Made by a program: the position numbers and the translations under genes
Shown here: positions 1-7,393 of the stretch, piece by piece
Numbering within the stretch: position 1 is the first letter of the stretch
Layout of the letters: each line of letters opens with the position of its first letter
Assembly: GCA_025928435.1 (NCBI GenBank)
Contig: JAICJM010000110.1
Span: 1 to 12,943 of the forward strand
Origin: Thermoleophilia bacterium
GTDB lineage: Bacteria; Actinomycetota; Thermoleophilia; Gaiellales; JAICJC01
Direction: 5' to 3'
Length of the DNA: 12,943 bases
Notes under the pieces: model-generated
Database searches by the model: none
Told to the model about the DNA's origin: nothing
The model's input: only the letters and a program-made list of their open reading frames with translations

Positions 1-345
1 CATGAGCTCGGCCGTGAGGGCGTTCGCGATCACCTCGCAGTCCGCGAAGGCCTCCGTGCCGGCGATGTGGTCGAGGTGCCAGTGGCTGAGGACGACCGTG
101 ATCCGGCTCGCGCCGCGCCGCTCCACCTCGGCCCTGATCGCACGCGCGTGCGGAACCGAGACGTGGGTGTCGTAGACCAGCGCGTCGGCGCCGCCGACGA
201 CCGCGAAGCTGCACGTGCCGAGCGAGAGCGCACCGTCGTCGACCCAGGTCGGGTCGGGCCCGAGCTCCTGTCCCGGCACGCGCCCGTCGTAGAAGCCGAG
301 CAGGTTCTCCGTGAGCTCGAGCGTGCGCAGGTTGGAGGTGTCCAT
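1..345 (-). CDS. Metallo-beta-lactamase-fold hydrolase, partial (C-terminus off the window)
   Basis: The first 115 residues are present and the gene continues past base 1. Residues 88-93 read HWHLDH, the HxHxDH zinc-binding signature of the metallo-beta-lactamase fold, inside SHWHLDHIAGTEAF. The preceding segment (SFAVVGGADALVYDTH, about 46-61) is the usual beta-strand/'D-T' lead-in. The start ATG (345-343) has a GGAGGG Shine-Dalgarno close upstream (353-348). Known members include hydrolases of thioesters, lactones, phosphodiesters and beta-lactams. Without the C-terminal half and the remaining zinc ligands the substrate cannot be assigned. The gene diverges from the anchored protein starting at 390 with only 44 bases between them, so control regions probably overlap. 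Fold call is firm; function is open. Confidence 0.85.
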   Translation of the reverse strand, partial: MDTSNLRTLELTENLLGFYDGRVPGQELGPDPTWVDDGALSLGTCSFAVVGGADALVYDTHVSVPHARAIRAEVERRGASRITVVLSHWHLDHIAGTEAFADCEVIANALTAELM

Positions 346-389
346 CGCCCTCCGAGCGTACAGGAGGCCGGCCCGACTAGCGTCCACGC

Positions 390-1145
390 GTGCGCCGCCG
401 GATCCTGATCGGCGTGGTCGTTGCGATCGCCGCCGTGGCCGGGGCGGTCGCCTACGTCCTGCTGCGCGGCAACAGCTCGACGCCGGTCGGCCGGGGCCCG
501 GCCATCGCCCGCTACGTCGCGCTGCAGGGCTCCGCCGCGCCGACGGGCGTTCCGGCGCCGGGCGTCTACACCTACGCCACGTCCGGATGGGAGTGCGGCG
601 GCATCGGCAGCCTCTGCCTGCACCGGTCGCTCCCGCACCGCGCCGTCGTGGTCGTCGCCCGCCGTGGCCCGTACCTCACGGTCGAGACGGACCTGTCGGC
701 CCAGCACCTCGAGGCCCAGCGGTTTCGGATCACGCCCCGCGGGCGGCTGCTCGTCTGGGAGCGCGCCCGGATCTCGATCCTCGGCATCACCCAGGACGAC
801 GCCCACGCGATCGCCCCACCGACCACGGTCTCCCTGCCCGCACGGCTCGTCGCCGGCGAGCGGTGGATCCAGGCGTTCCACGACGAGGCGCTGCCCGTCC
901 GCACCATCAGCCGGGTGATCCGGCGCGGACGGGTGACGGTCGCCGGGCGGTCGCTGCCCGCATGGGAGGTGGTGAGCGGCTCGGTGACGGGCGGGGCGCA
1001 TCCCGGCACCGAGCGGGACGAGAGCTGGCACTCGCCCACGCTGGGCCTCGACCTGCGGTTCTCGATCTCGCGCCGTATCGGCGGCACGTTCCCCTACCGG
1101 CTCGAGGTCACCGCCCGGCTGCTCCGGGTGACGCCGCTGCGATGA
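390..1145 (+). CDS. Membrane-anchored extracytoplasmic protein of unknown function
   Basis: This 251-residue protein starts at GTG 390; an in-frame TAG at 378-380 rules out any earlier start. Residues 1-25 are three arginines followed by a hydrophobic stretch (ILIGVVVAIAAVAGAVAYVLL), a signal anchor that would place the rest outside the membrane. A Ser/Thr/Pro/Gly-rich linker follows (about 28-57). The remainder alternates short hydrophobic and polar strands and looks beta-rich. Cys69 and Cys76 could form a disulfide. I recognise no catalytic motif or named family. No Shine-Dalgarno sits at a useful distance (AGGAGG at 362-367 is 22 bases away). A TANNNT element, TAGCGT at 378-383, just before the GTG would fit a leaderless transcript, but this is weak. 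Divergent from the metallo-hydrolase gene. Confidence 0.75.
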   Translation: MRRRILIGVVVAIAAVAGAVAYVLLRGNSSTPVGRGPAIARYVALQGSAAPTGVPAPGVYTYATSGWECGGIGSLCLHRSLPHRAVVVVARRGPYLTVETDLSAQHLEAQRFRITPRGRLLVWERARISILGITQDDAHAIAPPTTVSLPARLVAGERWIQAFHDEALPVRTISRVIRRGRVTVAGRSLPAWEVVSGSVTGGAHPGTERDESWHSPTLGLDLRFSISRRIGGTFPYRLEVTARLLRVTPLR

Positions 1146-1159
1146 GCTGCGCCCACCGG

Positions 1160-1194
1160 GGCGGTGGATGGGGGTTTCCACCCAATCCGCCGCC
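1160..1194 (+). terminator. Imperfect hairpin 14 bases after the stop at 1145
   Basis: Bases 1160-1173 pair with 1181-1194: 14 positions with one G-A mismatch (1170/1184), one T-G wobble (1165/1189) and a 7-base loop (GTTTCCA). It directly follows the stop codon of the anchored-protein gene, which suits a transcription end, but no T-run follows. GC-rich bacteria often end transcripts with such stems. It could instead be the first element of the structured leader of the downstream permease remnant. Confidence 0.4.
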
Positions 1195-1199
1195 CCGGC

Positions 1200-1228
1200 T
1201 TTACACGGCGCGGACGCCCTGCTGCGAT
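1200..1228 (+). promoter_or_regulatory. Weak promoter candidate and start of a structured leader before the permease remnant
   Basis: TTTACA (1200-1205) and TGCGAT (1223-1228) are separated by 17 bases; the -35 is good and the -10 poor. Two further short stems follow: CGATC/GATCG at 1225-1229/1237-1241, and CCCGGG-TTG-CCCGGG at 1249-1263. The latter abuts a GGGAGGGGGA ribosome-binding site (1261-1270), 8 bases before ATG 1279. The layout suggests an upstream regulatory leader, but I match it to no known riboswitch. Confidence 0.25.
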
Positions 1229-1278
1229 CGGGCCACGATCGAGCCGGCCCCGGGTTGCCCGGGAGGGGGAGAACGCGC

Positions 1279-2545
1279 ATGTCATCGAATCCGCCGCGCG
1301 GCTGGCCGCCGGCATCGGCGCCGTGCTCTACTGGGTGACGAACCCCTTCTGGGTCGGCGGGTCGCTCTGCTTCACGGCGACGGACGCGTGGAGCGCGAAC
1401 CTGCACTCGATCGGGAGCGGCACGGTCGGGCGACTACGCGTTCAAGCTCGTCTTCATCTGGATCTCGATCCTCGTCGCGATCGCCTCGCTGCGGCGGGGC
1501 AAGTGGATCCCGAACGCCGGCGCGATCGTGCGCTTCGTCGTCCTCATCTTCTTCGCCGTGACCGTGATCATCTACGCGGCCGAGCACGGCCTCCACGGCT
1601 ACGGCGCGAGCGACTTCAAGCCGACCTCGCAGATGTTCATCGCGCTCGTGCCGCTGCTGGTGTTCGCCTACGTCGGCTTCGAGCTCCAGAACGGCGCCGC
1701 GGAGGAGATGGAGAATCCGCAGCGCGACGTGCCCCGTTCGATCCTCTCGAGCGGCGCGATCACGGCGCTCGCCTACGGCGTCCCGATCCTCGGCATCGTG
1801 ACGGTGCTGCCGCAGACGAAGATCCAGGCATCAGCGGCTTCCTCGACGCCGTCCATCAGACCTTCGGCGTCTACGGCGGCGCCCAGGACTTCCTCACCGA
1901 CCTGATGGCGCTCGGGTTCATCTTCGCGCTCGTCACCTCCGGCGCCGTGTGGATGATGGGCTCCGACCGCATCCAGGCCGTGGCCGGCTACGACGGCGCG
2001 TTCATCGGCTGGTTCGGGGTCTTCAGCCAGCGGTTCGGCACCCCGGTGCGCGTGAACGTCATGTCGGGGATCACCTCGACCATCTTCATGGTCGCCGCCG
2101 TGAACCTCCTGCAGGGGAGCGAGGCGGCGGTCTTCGGCGTCGTGCTGAACATGGCGATCTCGACGACGCTGATGTCGTACCTGCTGATCTTCCCGGCGCT
2201 GATCAAGCTCCGCCGCGACTATCCCGATGTGTGCACCGCCCGTTCGTCGTGCCCGGCGGGAACGTCGGGCTGTGGGTCACGGGCGTCCTGTGCACCGCCT
2301 GGGCGCTGCTCGGCTCGTGGGTGGCGGTCTTCCCCGACACGCTCGAGCACCTGTTCGGCGCCGAGTACGACTTCCACTCCGTCTGGGGCGTGAGCCAGGC
2401 GCGGTTCGAGGTGTTCACGCTCGGGACGCTCGCGGTGGTGATCGCCCTCGCGCTGCTCGGGTACGTCCTCGGCGCCGACGTGCGCCGGCAGGCGGTCGAC
2501 GTGCCGCTGGTCGGGGGCGAGCGGATGGCCGACGACCCGGCCTAG
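1279..2545 (+). pseudogene. APC-family amino-acid permease, truncated and frameshifted
   Basis: Reading across three frames gives about 410 residues of an amino-acid/polyamine/organocation permease. Recognisable pieces are a helix around GAVLYWVTNPFWVGGSL (from about 1300), DYAFKLVFIWISILVA (from 1432), the family-typical EEMENPQRDVPRSI loop (1707-1748), a SGFLDAV...FGVYGG segment (from 1833), and a C-terminal part from 2234. Frame changes lie at an apparent extra G in GGG (1428-1430), an apparent missing G at 1827-1828, and an apparent 2-base duplication in GTGTG (2229-2233). Full-length relatives usually have 450-520 residues; helices 1-2 are absent. A well-spaced ribosome-binding site (1261-1270) and ATG 1279 remain, but that reading frame stops at TGA 1336-1338 after 19 codons. 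All flanking genes are intact. Either a decaying gene or local sequencing error; the missing N-terminus favours decay. Substrate unknown. Confidence 0.8.
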
Positions 2546-2557
2546 GAAAGATGGGTT

Positions 2558-2581
2558 CCCGGCCCCATTGCGGGGATCGGG
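2558..2581 (+). terminator. Small GC hairpin after the permease remnant
   Basis: CCCG (2558-2561) pairs with CGGG (2578-2581), and CCCC (2563-2566) pairs with GGGG (2572-2575), around a 5-base loop with small bulges. It begins 13 bases after the TAG at 2543-2545. There is no T-run. It may end the permease transcript. Confidence 0.25.
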
Positions 2582-2651
2582 CGGCGCTGGCAGCATCGGT
2601 GACGTCGTGTTCGAGGCCTCCGCAGCCGCATCCTGGCCCGGAGCGGATCTC

Positions 2652-3233
2652 GTGGCCGCCCGCTCGCTCGAGCGGATCACGCGCCGGCACCGGATCGCGC
2701 TCCTCGGGCTCGCCGCCGCGGCGCTGCTCCTCCGCGTCTCGCCCGTGGACGATCCCCGGCCCTTCGTGGTCGGGCTCATCGCGTTCAGCGGGCTCGCCGT
2801 GGCGATCGAGACCGCGATCGCCGTCTGGGCCCGCGACCGGCGCGACGCCCGCGCGGACGAGCTGATCGCCGCCGGGTTCGTCGTCTCGGGACGCGCCGAT
2901 CAGGTCAGCCGGGCGGTGGCCGAGCGGATCGACGCGCTCGAGTCCGCCCGGGCGCGCAGGCGGCTCGCAGGCAACCTCCGCTGGCACGTCGGCCTGGAGC
3001 GCGACCTCGTGTGCACGCGCAACACGTGCATCCCGGCCGTGCGGGGCTTCGCCGCGAACGCCGACCTGATCGAGCGGGCCGCCGCCGCGGTGGAGCGCGG
3101 ACCATGCGACCCCCGAGTGCTGGTGCGCCTCAACGAGCTGCTCGTCACGCCGTACGGGGGGAGCCGCGGCGCGGAGGGCATCCGCGAGGCGCTCGAGAGG
3201 GTCTGCGCGCTGATCGACCGCCCGGCGGCCTGA
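2652..3233 (+). CDS. Small two-helix membrane protein of unknown function
   Basis: I chose GTG 2652 because a GGAG (2640-2643) lies 8 bases upstream, giving 193 residues. In-frame TTG 2568 and GTG 2607 lack such a site but would extend it to 221 or 208 residues. After a basic N-terminus (LERITRRHR), two adjacent hydrophobic segments at about 14-28 and 38-59 form a probable helical hairpin. The rest is an Arg/Ala/Glu-rich, probably helical cytoplasmic domain of about 130 residues. Cys121 and Cys126 sit in CTRNTC, with further cysteines at 152 and 185; metal binding or a disulfide is possible but unproven. No family recognised. Its TGA (3231-3233) directly abuts the stop codon of the convergent kinase-lyase gene. 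Confidence 0.65.
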   Translation: MAARSLERITRRHRIALLGLAAAALLLRVSPVDDPRPFVVGLIAFSGLAVAIETAIAVWARDRRDARADELIAAGFVVSGRADQVSRAVAERIDALESARARRRLAGNLRWHVGLERDLVCTRNTCIPAVRGFAANADLIERAAAAVERGPCDPRVLVRLNELLVTPYGGSRGAEGIREALERVCALIDRPAA

Positions 3234-6149
3234 TCACCAGCCGGTCCGCAGCACCAGCTCGAGCTGCTCGGCGAAGAAGTCGGCGCTCTCCCGCGTGATG
3301 CAGAGCGGCGGCTTGATCTTCAGCATGTTGAGGTGGTCGCCGGTGGGCTGCACCACGATGCCGAGCTCGCGCATCCGCTCGCAGATCACCTCGGCCACCT
3401 CGGTCGCCGGCTCGCGCGTCTCGCGGCTCGTGACGAGCTCGACGCTCGCGTAGAGCCCTATCCCGTGCACGGCGCCGATGACCGAGTGCCGCTCGGCCAT
3501 GTCGCGCAGGCGGGCGAGCAGGTGCTCGCCGACGTCGCGCGCGTTCTCCTGCAGCCCCTCGGACTCGATCGCGTCGAGCACGGCCAGCCCCACCCGGCAG
3601 CTGACGGGGTTGCCGCCGGTCGAGGAGAAGAAGCTCCCCTGCGCCGCGAACGACTCGGCGATCTCGCGGCGGGTGATGACGGCGCCCAGCGGATGGCCGT
3701 TGCCCATCGCCTTGGCGACGGTGATCACGTCGGGCTCGACGCCCTGCTGCCGGAAGCCCCAGAAGTGGTGGCCCAGCCGGCCGTAGCCGACCTGGATCTC
3801 GTCGGCGATGCAGATCCCGCCCGCGGCCCGGATCGCGCCGTAGACCGCCTCGAGGTAGCCATCGGGGAGCAGGATGCCCCCGGCGTTCCCGTGCATCGTC
3901 TCGGAGATGAAGGCCGCCGGGACCTCGGCCCGCTCCTCGAGGCCGTGGATGACCGCGAGGGCGTCGCGGATGTAGGCCGGGCCGCTCTCCGGGCCACGGT
4001 GGGTGCCCGAGTAGGAGTTGGGCGAGTCGACGAGCCGCACCCACTCGGGCCGGGTCTCGAGCGCGCGCGGGTTGTCGGCGACCGAGGTCGAGATGGCGTC
4101 GGCCGCCATCGACCAGCCGTGGTAGGCCTCGCGCATGGCGATGACGATCTGGCGGCCCGTGTGCGCCCAGGCGAGGCGAAGCGCGACGTCGTTCGCCTCG
4201 GTGCCGCTGTTCACGAGCACCACGGTGTCGAGGCCGTCGGGCGCGAGCCCCGCGAGCCGCTCGCAGAAGTCGGCCACCGCGGCGTAGTTGAAGCGGGAGT
4301 TGGTGTTCAGGAGCCGCGACTGGCGGGCGATCGCGGCCGCCACGCGCGGATGGGCGTGGCCGAGCACGGTCACGTTGTTCACCATGTCCAGGTAGACCCT
4401 CCCGGTCGCGTCGACCAGGTGGTGGCGCCATCCGCGCTCGATCTGGGGCGGGTCGGCGTAGTAGTGCGGCTGGACGCGCGCGAAGGCCCCGTCGCGGCGT
4501 GCGAACACGCGTCGGGCGTCGACGTCCGGCGCCGCGCACTCGATGCCGAGCAGTGGCGACGGGTCGGGGCAGATGCGCCGCCACGCCGCCGCGGCGGAAG
4601 GGGTCGCGAACGCGGGCGGATCGGCATCGGGGGCGAGGCAGAGCTGGACGCGGATCCGGCCCCGGCCGCCCGGATTGCCCGCAACCGCGCCGACGGGGTC
4701 GCCGGACGCGACGCGGTCGCCGGTCTTCACCGACGGGGCGACCCCGTCGAGCTGCACGGTCGCCTCGCCGCAGAGGATGAGCAGCCGCTGCGGCGATGCC
4801 TCGACCACGACGCCGGCGGCGGGCGCGGCCACGGCGCGGCCGGCGGCGAGGCCGACCTCGGCGTGCAGGGCGCACGTGGCGGGCTCGTCCGCGCGGTGCA
4901 CGGCGGCGCGCGTCAGCCGGTGCTCGCCGTAGCGGGCGAGCGCGACCGGCGCCCCCCACTCCGCCTCCGCGAAGGCCGCGCCCTCGGTCCCGCGATCGAG
5001 CCAGCGGCCGTCGTCCAGCGCCTCGCCCGTCGCCGACAGGTCGACGACCGCGACCCGGTCGGCGGCCAGCCCGGACACCACCGGCGCGAGGCTCGGCACC
5101 GCCAGGTCGCGGCCCGGCAGGCCCAGCGCCTGGTGGATCGCCGCCTCCGCGACGGCCCACGGGAGCGCCGCCGCCGACTCGAAGATGACGAGGTCGTTCT
5201 CGAGGTTCCCGGCGACGTAGTCGTTCTGGGGGTCGAGCGCGAGCTGCCGCTCGTCCGCCGCCACGAGCGTGGCGCCGCGCAGGACGACCAGCGGCCAGAG
5301 GGCGGCGACGTCGGCCTCGTCGAGCGGCACCACGGAGTGGAAACCGGCGACGGCCGGGAGCCAGCCGAGCGGGTCGCCGCCCATCTGGTGGAGGATCGCG
5401 GCGCAGGTGACCGCGAGCTCGGAGGCGACCCAGCTGCGGGTGATGTCGCCGAAGTCGATCAGCCCTGAAGGCCATGCCCGCCCGTCGGCTCCGATCTCGC
5501 CGACCACGTTGTCGCCGGTGACGTCGCCGTGGATCGGGGCGATGCGCAGGTCTGCCTCGACCCGCCCGAGCCGCTCGCACGCGGCGGCGGTCACCGCGAT
5601 GAGCCGCTCCCGCCGGGCCGGATCGACCACGTGCGGCGCGAACGACGCAACGACCGCCTCGGCGTGGCGCAGATCCCATTCCAGCCGGCGGTCGAGCCCC
5701 GGCGCGTCGAAGCCGGCGAACGCCCGGCACGCGGTCGCGGCCAGGTGCCCGAGCCGTCCGCGCACGGCCGGGGAGAGATACCCGAAGCCGGCGAGCGCCG
5801 TGCCTTCGAGGAAGGTGAGCAGCCGGACGCGGACGTCGGCGTCGCCGACCCGCGCCCGCTCGAGCGTGGCGCCACTCCGCGCCGGGCACGGGCGGGGCAC
5901 CACCACACCGCCGCGCGCGAGATGCTCCATGGCCGCGTTCTGGCAGACGAGCTGCACCTCCGGGACGGCCGGGTTCGCGATCTTCAGGACGTAGCGGCCG
6001 TCGGCGGCGTCGATGCGGAAGTTGCGGTCCTGCTGGCTGCCGAGCTCGGTGGTCGACCCTGTGACGCCGAACACGGCTTCGGCGACGCCGGCCGCCTGCT
6101 CCAGGCTGACCTCGGGAGGTTCCGTCTCGGCGGTTGCGAACGTCGCCAT
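3234..6149 (-). CDS. Fused APH-type kinase / degenerate LytM domain / class-III aminotransferase-fold phospholyase
   Basis: 971 residues in three parts. Residues 1-335 are an aminoglycoside-phosphotransferase/hydroxylysine-kinase-like domain: Lys56 in VLKI, catalytic loop HGDVTGDN (207-214), metal motif IDFGD (231-235). Residues about 400-525 resemble a LytM/M23 beta-barrel, but the zinc ligands are not recognisable. Residues 545-971 are a class-III PLP enzyme: SGTEAND (648-654), Asp783 in ADEIQVGYGR, Schiff-base Lys813 in AKAMGNGHP, GGNPVSC (845-851). From memory the last third closely follows human ETNPPL/PHYKPL, which eliminate ammonia and phosphate from phosphoethanolamine or phosphohydroxylysine, and bacterial kinase-lyase fusions of this type are known. 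Predicted role: phosphorylate an amino alcohol, then eliminate. Start ATG 6149 has GGGGG 7 bases upstream; ATG 6191 (14 residues longer) lacks a site. Divergent from the catabolic and transport run; substrate not determined. Confidence 0.88.
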   Translation of the reverse strand: MATFATAETEPPEVSLEQAAGVAEAVFGVTGSTTELGSQQDRNFRIDAADGRYVLKIANPAVPEVQLVCQNAAMEHLARGGVVVPRPCPARSGATLERARVGDADVRVRLLTFLEGTALAGFGYLSPAVRGRLGHLAATACRAFAGFDAPGLDRRLEWDLRHAEAVVASFAPHVVDPARRERLIAVTAAACERLGRVEADLRIAPIHGDVTGDNVVGEIGADGRAWPSGLIDFGDITRSWVASELAVTCAAILHQMGGDPLGWLPAVAGFHSVVPLDEADVAALWPLVVLRGATLVAADERQLALDPQNDYVAGNLENDLVIFESAAALPWAVAEAAIHQALGLPGRDLAVPSLAPVVSGLAADRVAVVDLSATGEALDDGRWLDRGTEGAAFAEAEWGAPVALARYGEHRLTRAAVHRADEPATCALHAEVGLAAGRAVAAPAAGVVVEASPQRLLILCGEATVQLDGVAPSVKTGDRVASGDPVGAVAGNPGGRGRIRVQLCLAPDADPPAFATPSAAAAWRRICPDPSPLLGIECAAPDVDARRVFARRDGAFARVQPHYYADPPQIERGWRHHLVDATGRVYLDMVNNVTVLGHAHPRVAAAIARQSRLLNTNSRFNYAAVADFCERLAGLAPDGLDTVVLVNSGTEANDVALRLAWAHTGRQIVIAMREAYHGWSMAADAISTSVADNPRALETRPEWVRLVDSPNSYSGTHRGPESGPAYIRDALAVIHGLEERAEVPAAFISETMHGNAGGILLPDGYLEAVYGAIRAAGGICIADEIQVGYGRLGHHFWGFRQQGVEPDVITVAKAMGNGHPLGAVITRREIAESFAAQGSFFSSTGGNPVSCRVGLAVLDAIESEGLQENARDVGEHLLARLRDMAERHSVIGAVHGIGLYASVELVTSRETREPATEVAEVICERMRELGIVVQPTGDHLNMLKIKPPLCITRESADFFAEQLELVLRTGW

Positions 6150-6182
6150 GTCTGTACCCCCGGCGCTGCGAGGGGCGTGGGA

Positions 6183-6212
6183 GGTATCCATGACGGTCGA
6201 CAGTCTACTCAA
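6183..6212 (-). promoter_or_regulatory. Candidate promoter of the kinase-lyase gene
   Basis: On the minus strand TTGAGT (6212-6207) is followed by GGATAC (6189-6184) after 17 bases, or GATACC (6188-6183) after 18. Transcription from here would leave a leader of about 25-30 bases before ATG 6149, which supports that start over ATG 6191. The -10 match is only partial. Confidence 0.3.
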
Positions 6213-6240
6213 GCCCCGGCCTCGCCCGACCCCGCATCGG

Positions 6241-6246
6241 TACGCT
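6241..6246 (+). promoter_or_regulatory. Candidate -10 element of the methyltransferase operon
   Basis: TACGCT fits the actinobacterial TANNNT -10 pattern and is preceded by CGG. It lies about 38 bases before ATG 6284. No convincing -35 is visible 17 bases upstream, so this is tentative. The 134-base space between the two divergent genes is where a shared regulator would bind, but I see no clear palindromic operator. Confidence 0.22.
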
Positions 6247-6283
6247 GCCACGCCGGAGCCGTGAACCACCCAAGGCGGACCGC

Positions 6284-7393
6284 ATGAGCCAGATCTTCCT
6301 GCCCAACACCCGGCGCTCGCCCTACCACGCCGCCACCGAGGCTGCCGGAGCGACGGAGTACATGGTCTACAACCACATGTACCTCCCGCTCGACTACGGC
6401 CGCCCGCCGATGGAGGACTACCGCGCCCTGCGCGAGGCCGTCACGCTGTGGGACGTGGGCGGCGAGCGCCAGGTGCAGATCCAGGGGCCCGGCGCGGTCG
6501 CCTTCGCCGACTACCTCGTCACCCGCGACCTCACCGACCTCGCGACCGGCCGCTGCCGCTACGTGCTGGTCGCCGACGAGGCGGGCCGGGTGATCTGCGA
6601 CCCGGTGCTGCTGCGGCCGTTCGACGACACGATCTGGCTCTCGCACGGGAGCGTCGACCTGCTCCTGTGGGTGAAGGGCATCGCGCTGCACACCGACCAC
6701 GATGTGCGCGTCACCGAGGCCGACGTGCCGCCGCTCCAGCTCCAGGGCCCCAACTCGCGCGACGTGCTGCGCCGGCTGGTGGGCGATGCGATCGACGAGC
6801 TCGCCTACTACGACTGCCGCGAGATGGAGGTCGCGGGCGTGCGCGTGATCGTGTCGCGCACCGGCTGGAGCGGCGAGCTGGGCTACGAGCTCTATCCCCA
6901 GGGCTCCGCCGGGGCACCGGCGGTGTGGAACGCGCTCGTCGAGGCGGGCGAGCCGAGCGGGCTCCTGATCACCGGCCCCAACGTGCCGCACGCGATCGAG
7001 TGCGGCATCACCGACTGCCAGTACTACACCAACTTCGAGGTGAACGCCCTCGAGTTCAGCCCGCGGCTGGTCGACCTCGACAAGCGGGCGTACATGGGCC
7101 GCGACGCGCTGCGCGAGATCGCAGGGCAGGGCGTGCGGCGGCGCACGATCGGCCTTCTGGGCGGCCCCGAGCGCCTGCCGCGGCTGCAATGGGCGTGGAC
7201 GGCCCACCGCGGCGGAGAGCAGGTCGGCCGGCTGCGCTGGGCGGCGTACTCCCCGACCCTCGAGCGGATGATCGCCGTCGCGCTGATCGATGCCGAGCAC
7301 GCCGACCCCGGCGTCACCCTGACGATCCGCCACCACGCCGGCGAGGCCGAGATGACGACGACCACGCTGCCGTTCATCCCGCGCAAGGCCTGA
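6284..7393 (+). CDS. GcvT/DmdA-like tetrahydrofolate-dependent methyltransferase
   Basis: 369 residues, the size of DMSP demethylase DmdA and of GcvT aminomethyltransferases. Family hallmarks: LQGPNSRDVLRRL (153-165), SRTGWSGELGYELY (191-204, the GcvT RTG-x-x-GE-x-G signature) and RLVDLDK (261-267). The stretches YRALREAVTLWDVGGERQVQ (46-65), DPVLLR (106-111) and LLLWVKGIAL (126-135) look closer to DmdA than to glycine-cleavage T protein. Where GcvT has an Asp pair (IDD) and DmdA, as I recall, NDP, this protein has CDP (Cys105-Asp106). Such enzymes pass a methyl or methylene group from an N- or S-methyl compound to tetrahydrofolate. No glycine-cleavage partners are nearby, so a dedicated demethylase is more likely. 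AAGG (6272-6275) precedes ATG by 8 bases. The stop overlaps the next start by one base (TGATG). DMSP activity is not claimed. Confidence 0.85.
   Translation: MSQIFLPNTRRSPYHAATEAAGATEYMVYNHMYLPLDYGRPPMEDYRALREAVTLWDVGGERQVQIQGPGAVAFADYLVTRDLTDLATGRCRYVLVADEAGRVICDPVLLRPFDDTIWLSHGSVDLLLWVKGIALHTDHDVRVTEADVPPLQLQGPNSRDVLRRLVGDAIDELAYYDCREMEVAGVRVIVSRTGWSGELGYELYPQGSAGAPAVWNALVEAGEPSGLLITGPNVPHAIECGITDCQYYTNFEVNALEFSPRLVDLDKRAYMGRDALREIAGQGVRRRTIGLLGGPERLPRLQWAWTAHRGGEQVGRLRWAAYSPTLERMIAVALIDAEHADPGVTLTIRHHAGEAEMTTTTLPFIPRKA

Noticed and set aside
67..408. Plus-strand open frame of 113 codons over the metallo-beta-lactamase gene
   Set aside because: Antisense to an ORF with an intact HxHxDH motif, and it ends inside the divergent promoter space and the start of the next gene.
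3333..5468. Long plus-strand open frame of 711 codons opposite the kinase-lyase gene
   Set aside because: Antisense shadow typical of GC-rich coding DNA: low-complexity Arg/Ala/Gly/Asp/Val/Glu composition, no family motifs, while the minus strand encodes clear kinase and PLP-enzyme motifs.
3145..5889. Second minus-strand frame of 914 codons overlapping the kinase-lyase gene
   Set aside because: Extremely Arg/Ala/Gly/Pro-rich translation with no recognisable domain; out of frame with the real gene.
6209..7336. Minus-strand open frame of 375 codons opposite the GcvT/DmdA-like gene
   Set aside because: No motif and compositional bias only; the plus strand carries the family signature.
6284..7393. 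Assignment as a glycine-cleavage T protein (gcvT)
   Set aside because: No gcvH or gcvP nearby and the sequence looks closer to DmdA; only the superfamily is supported.
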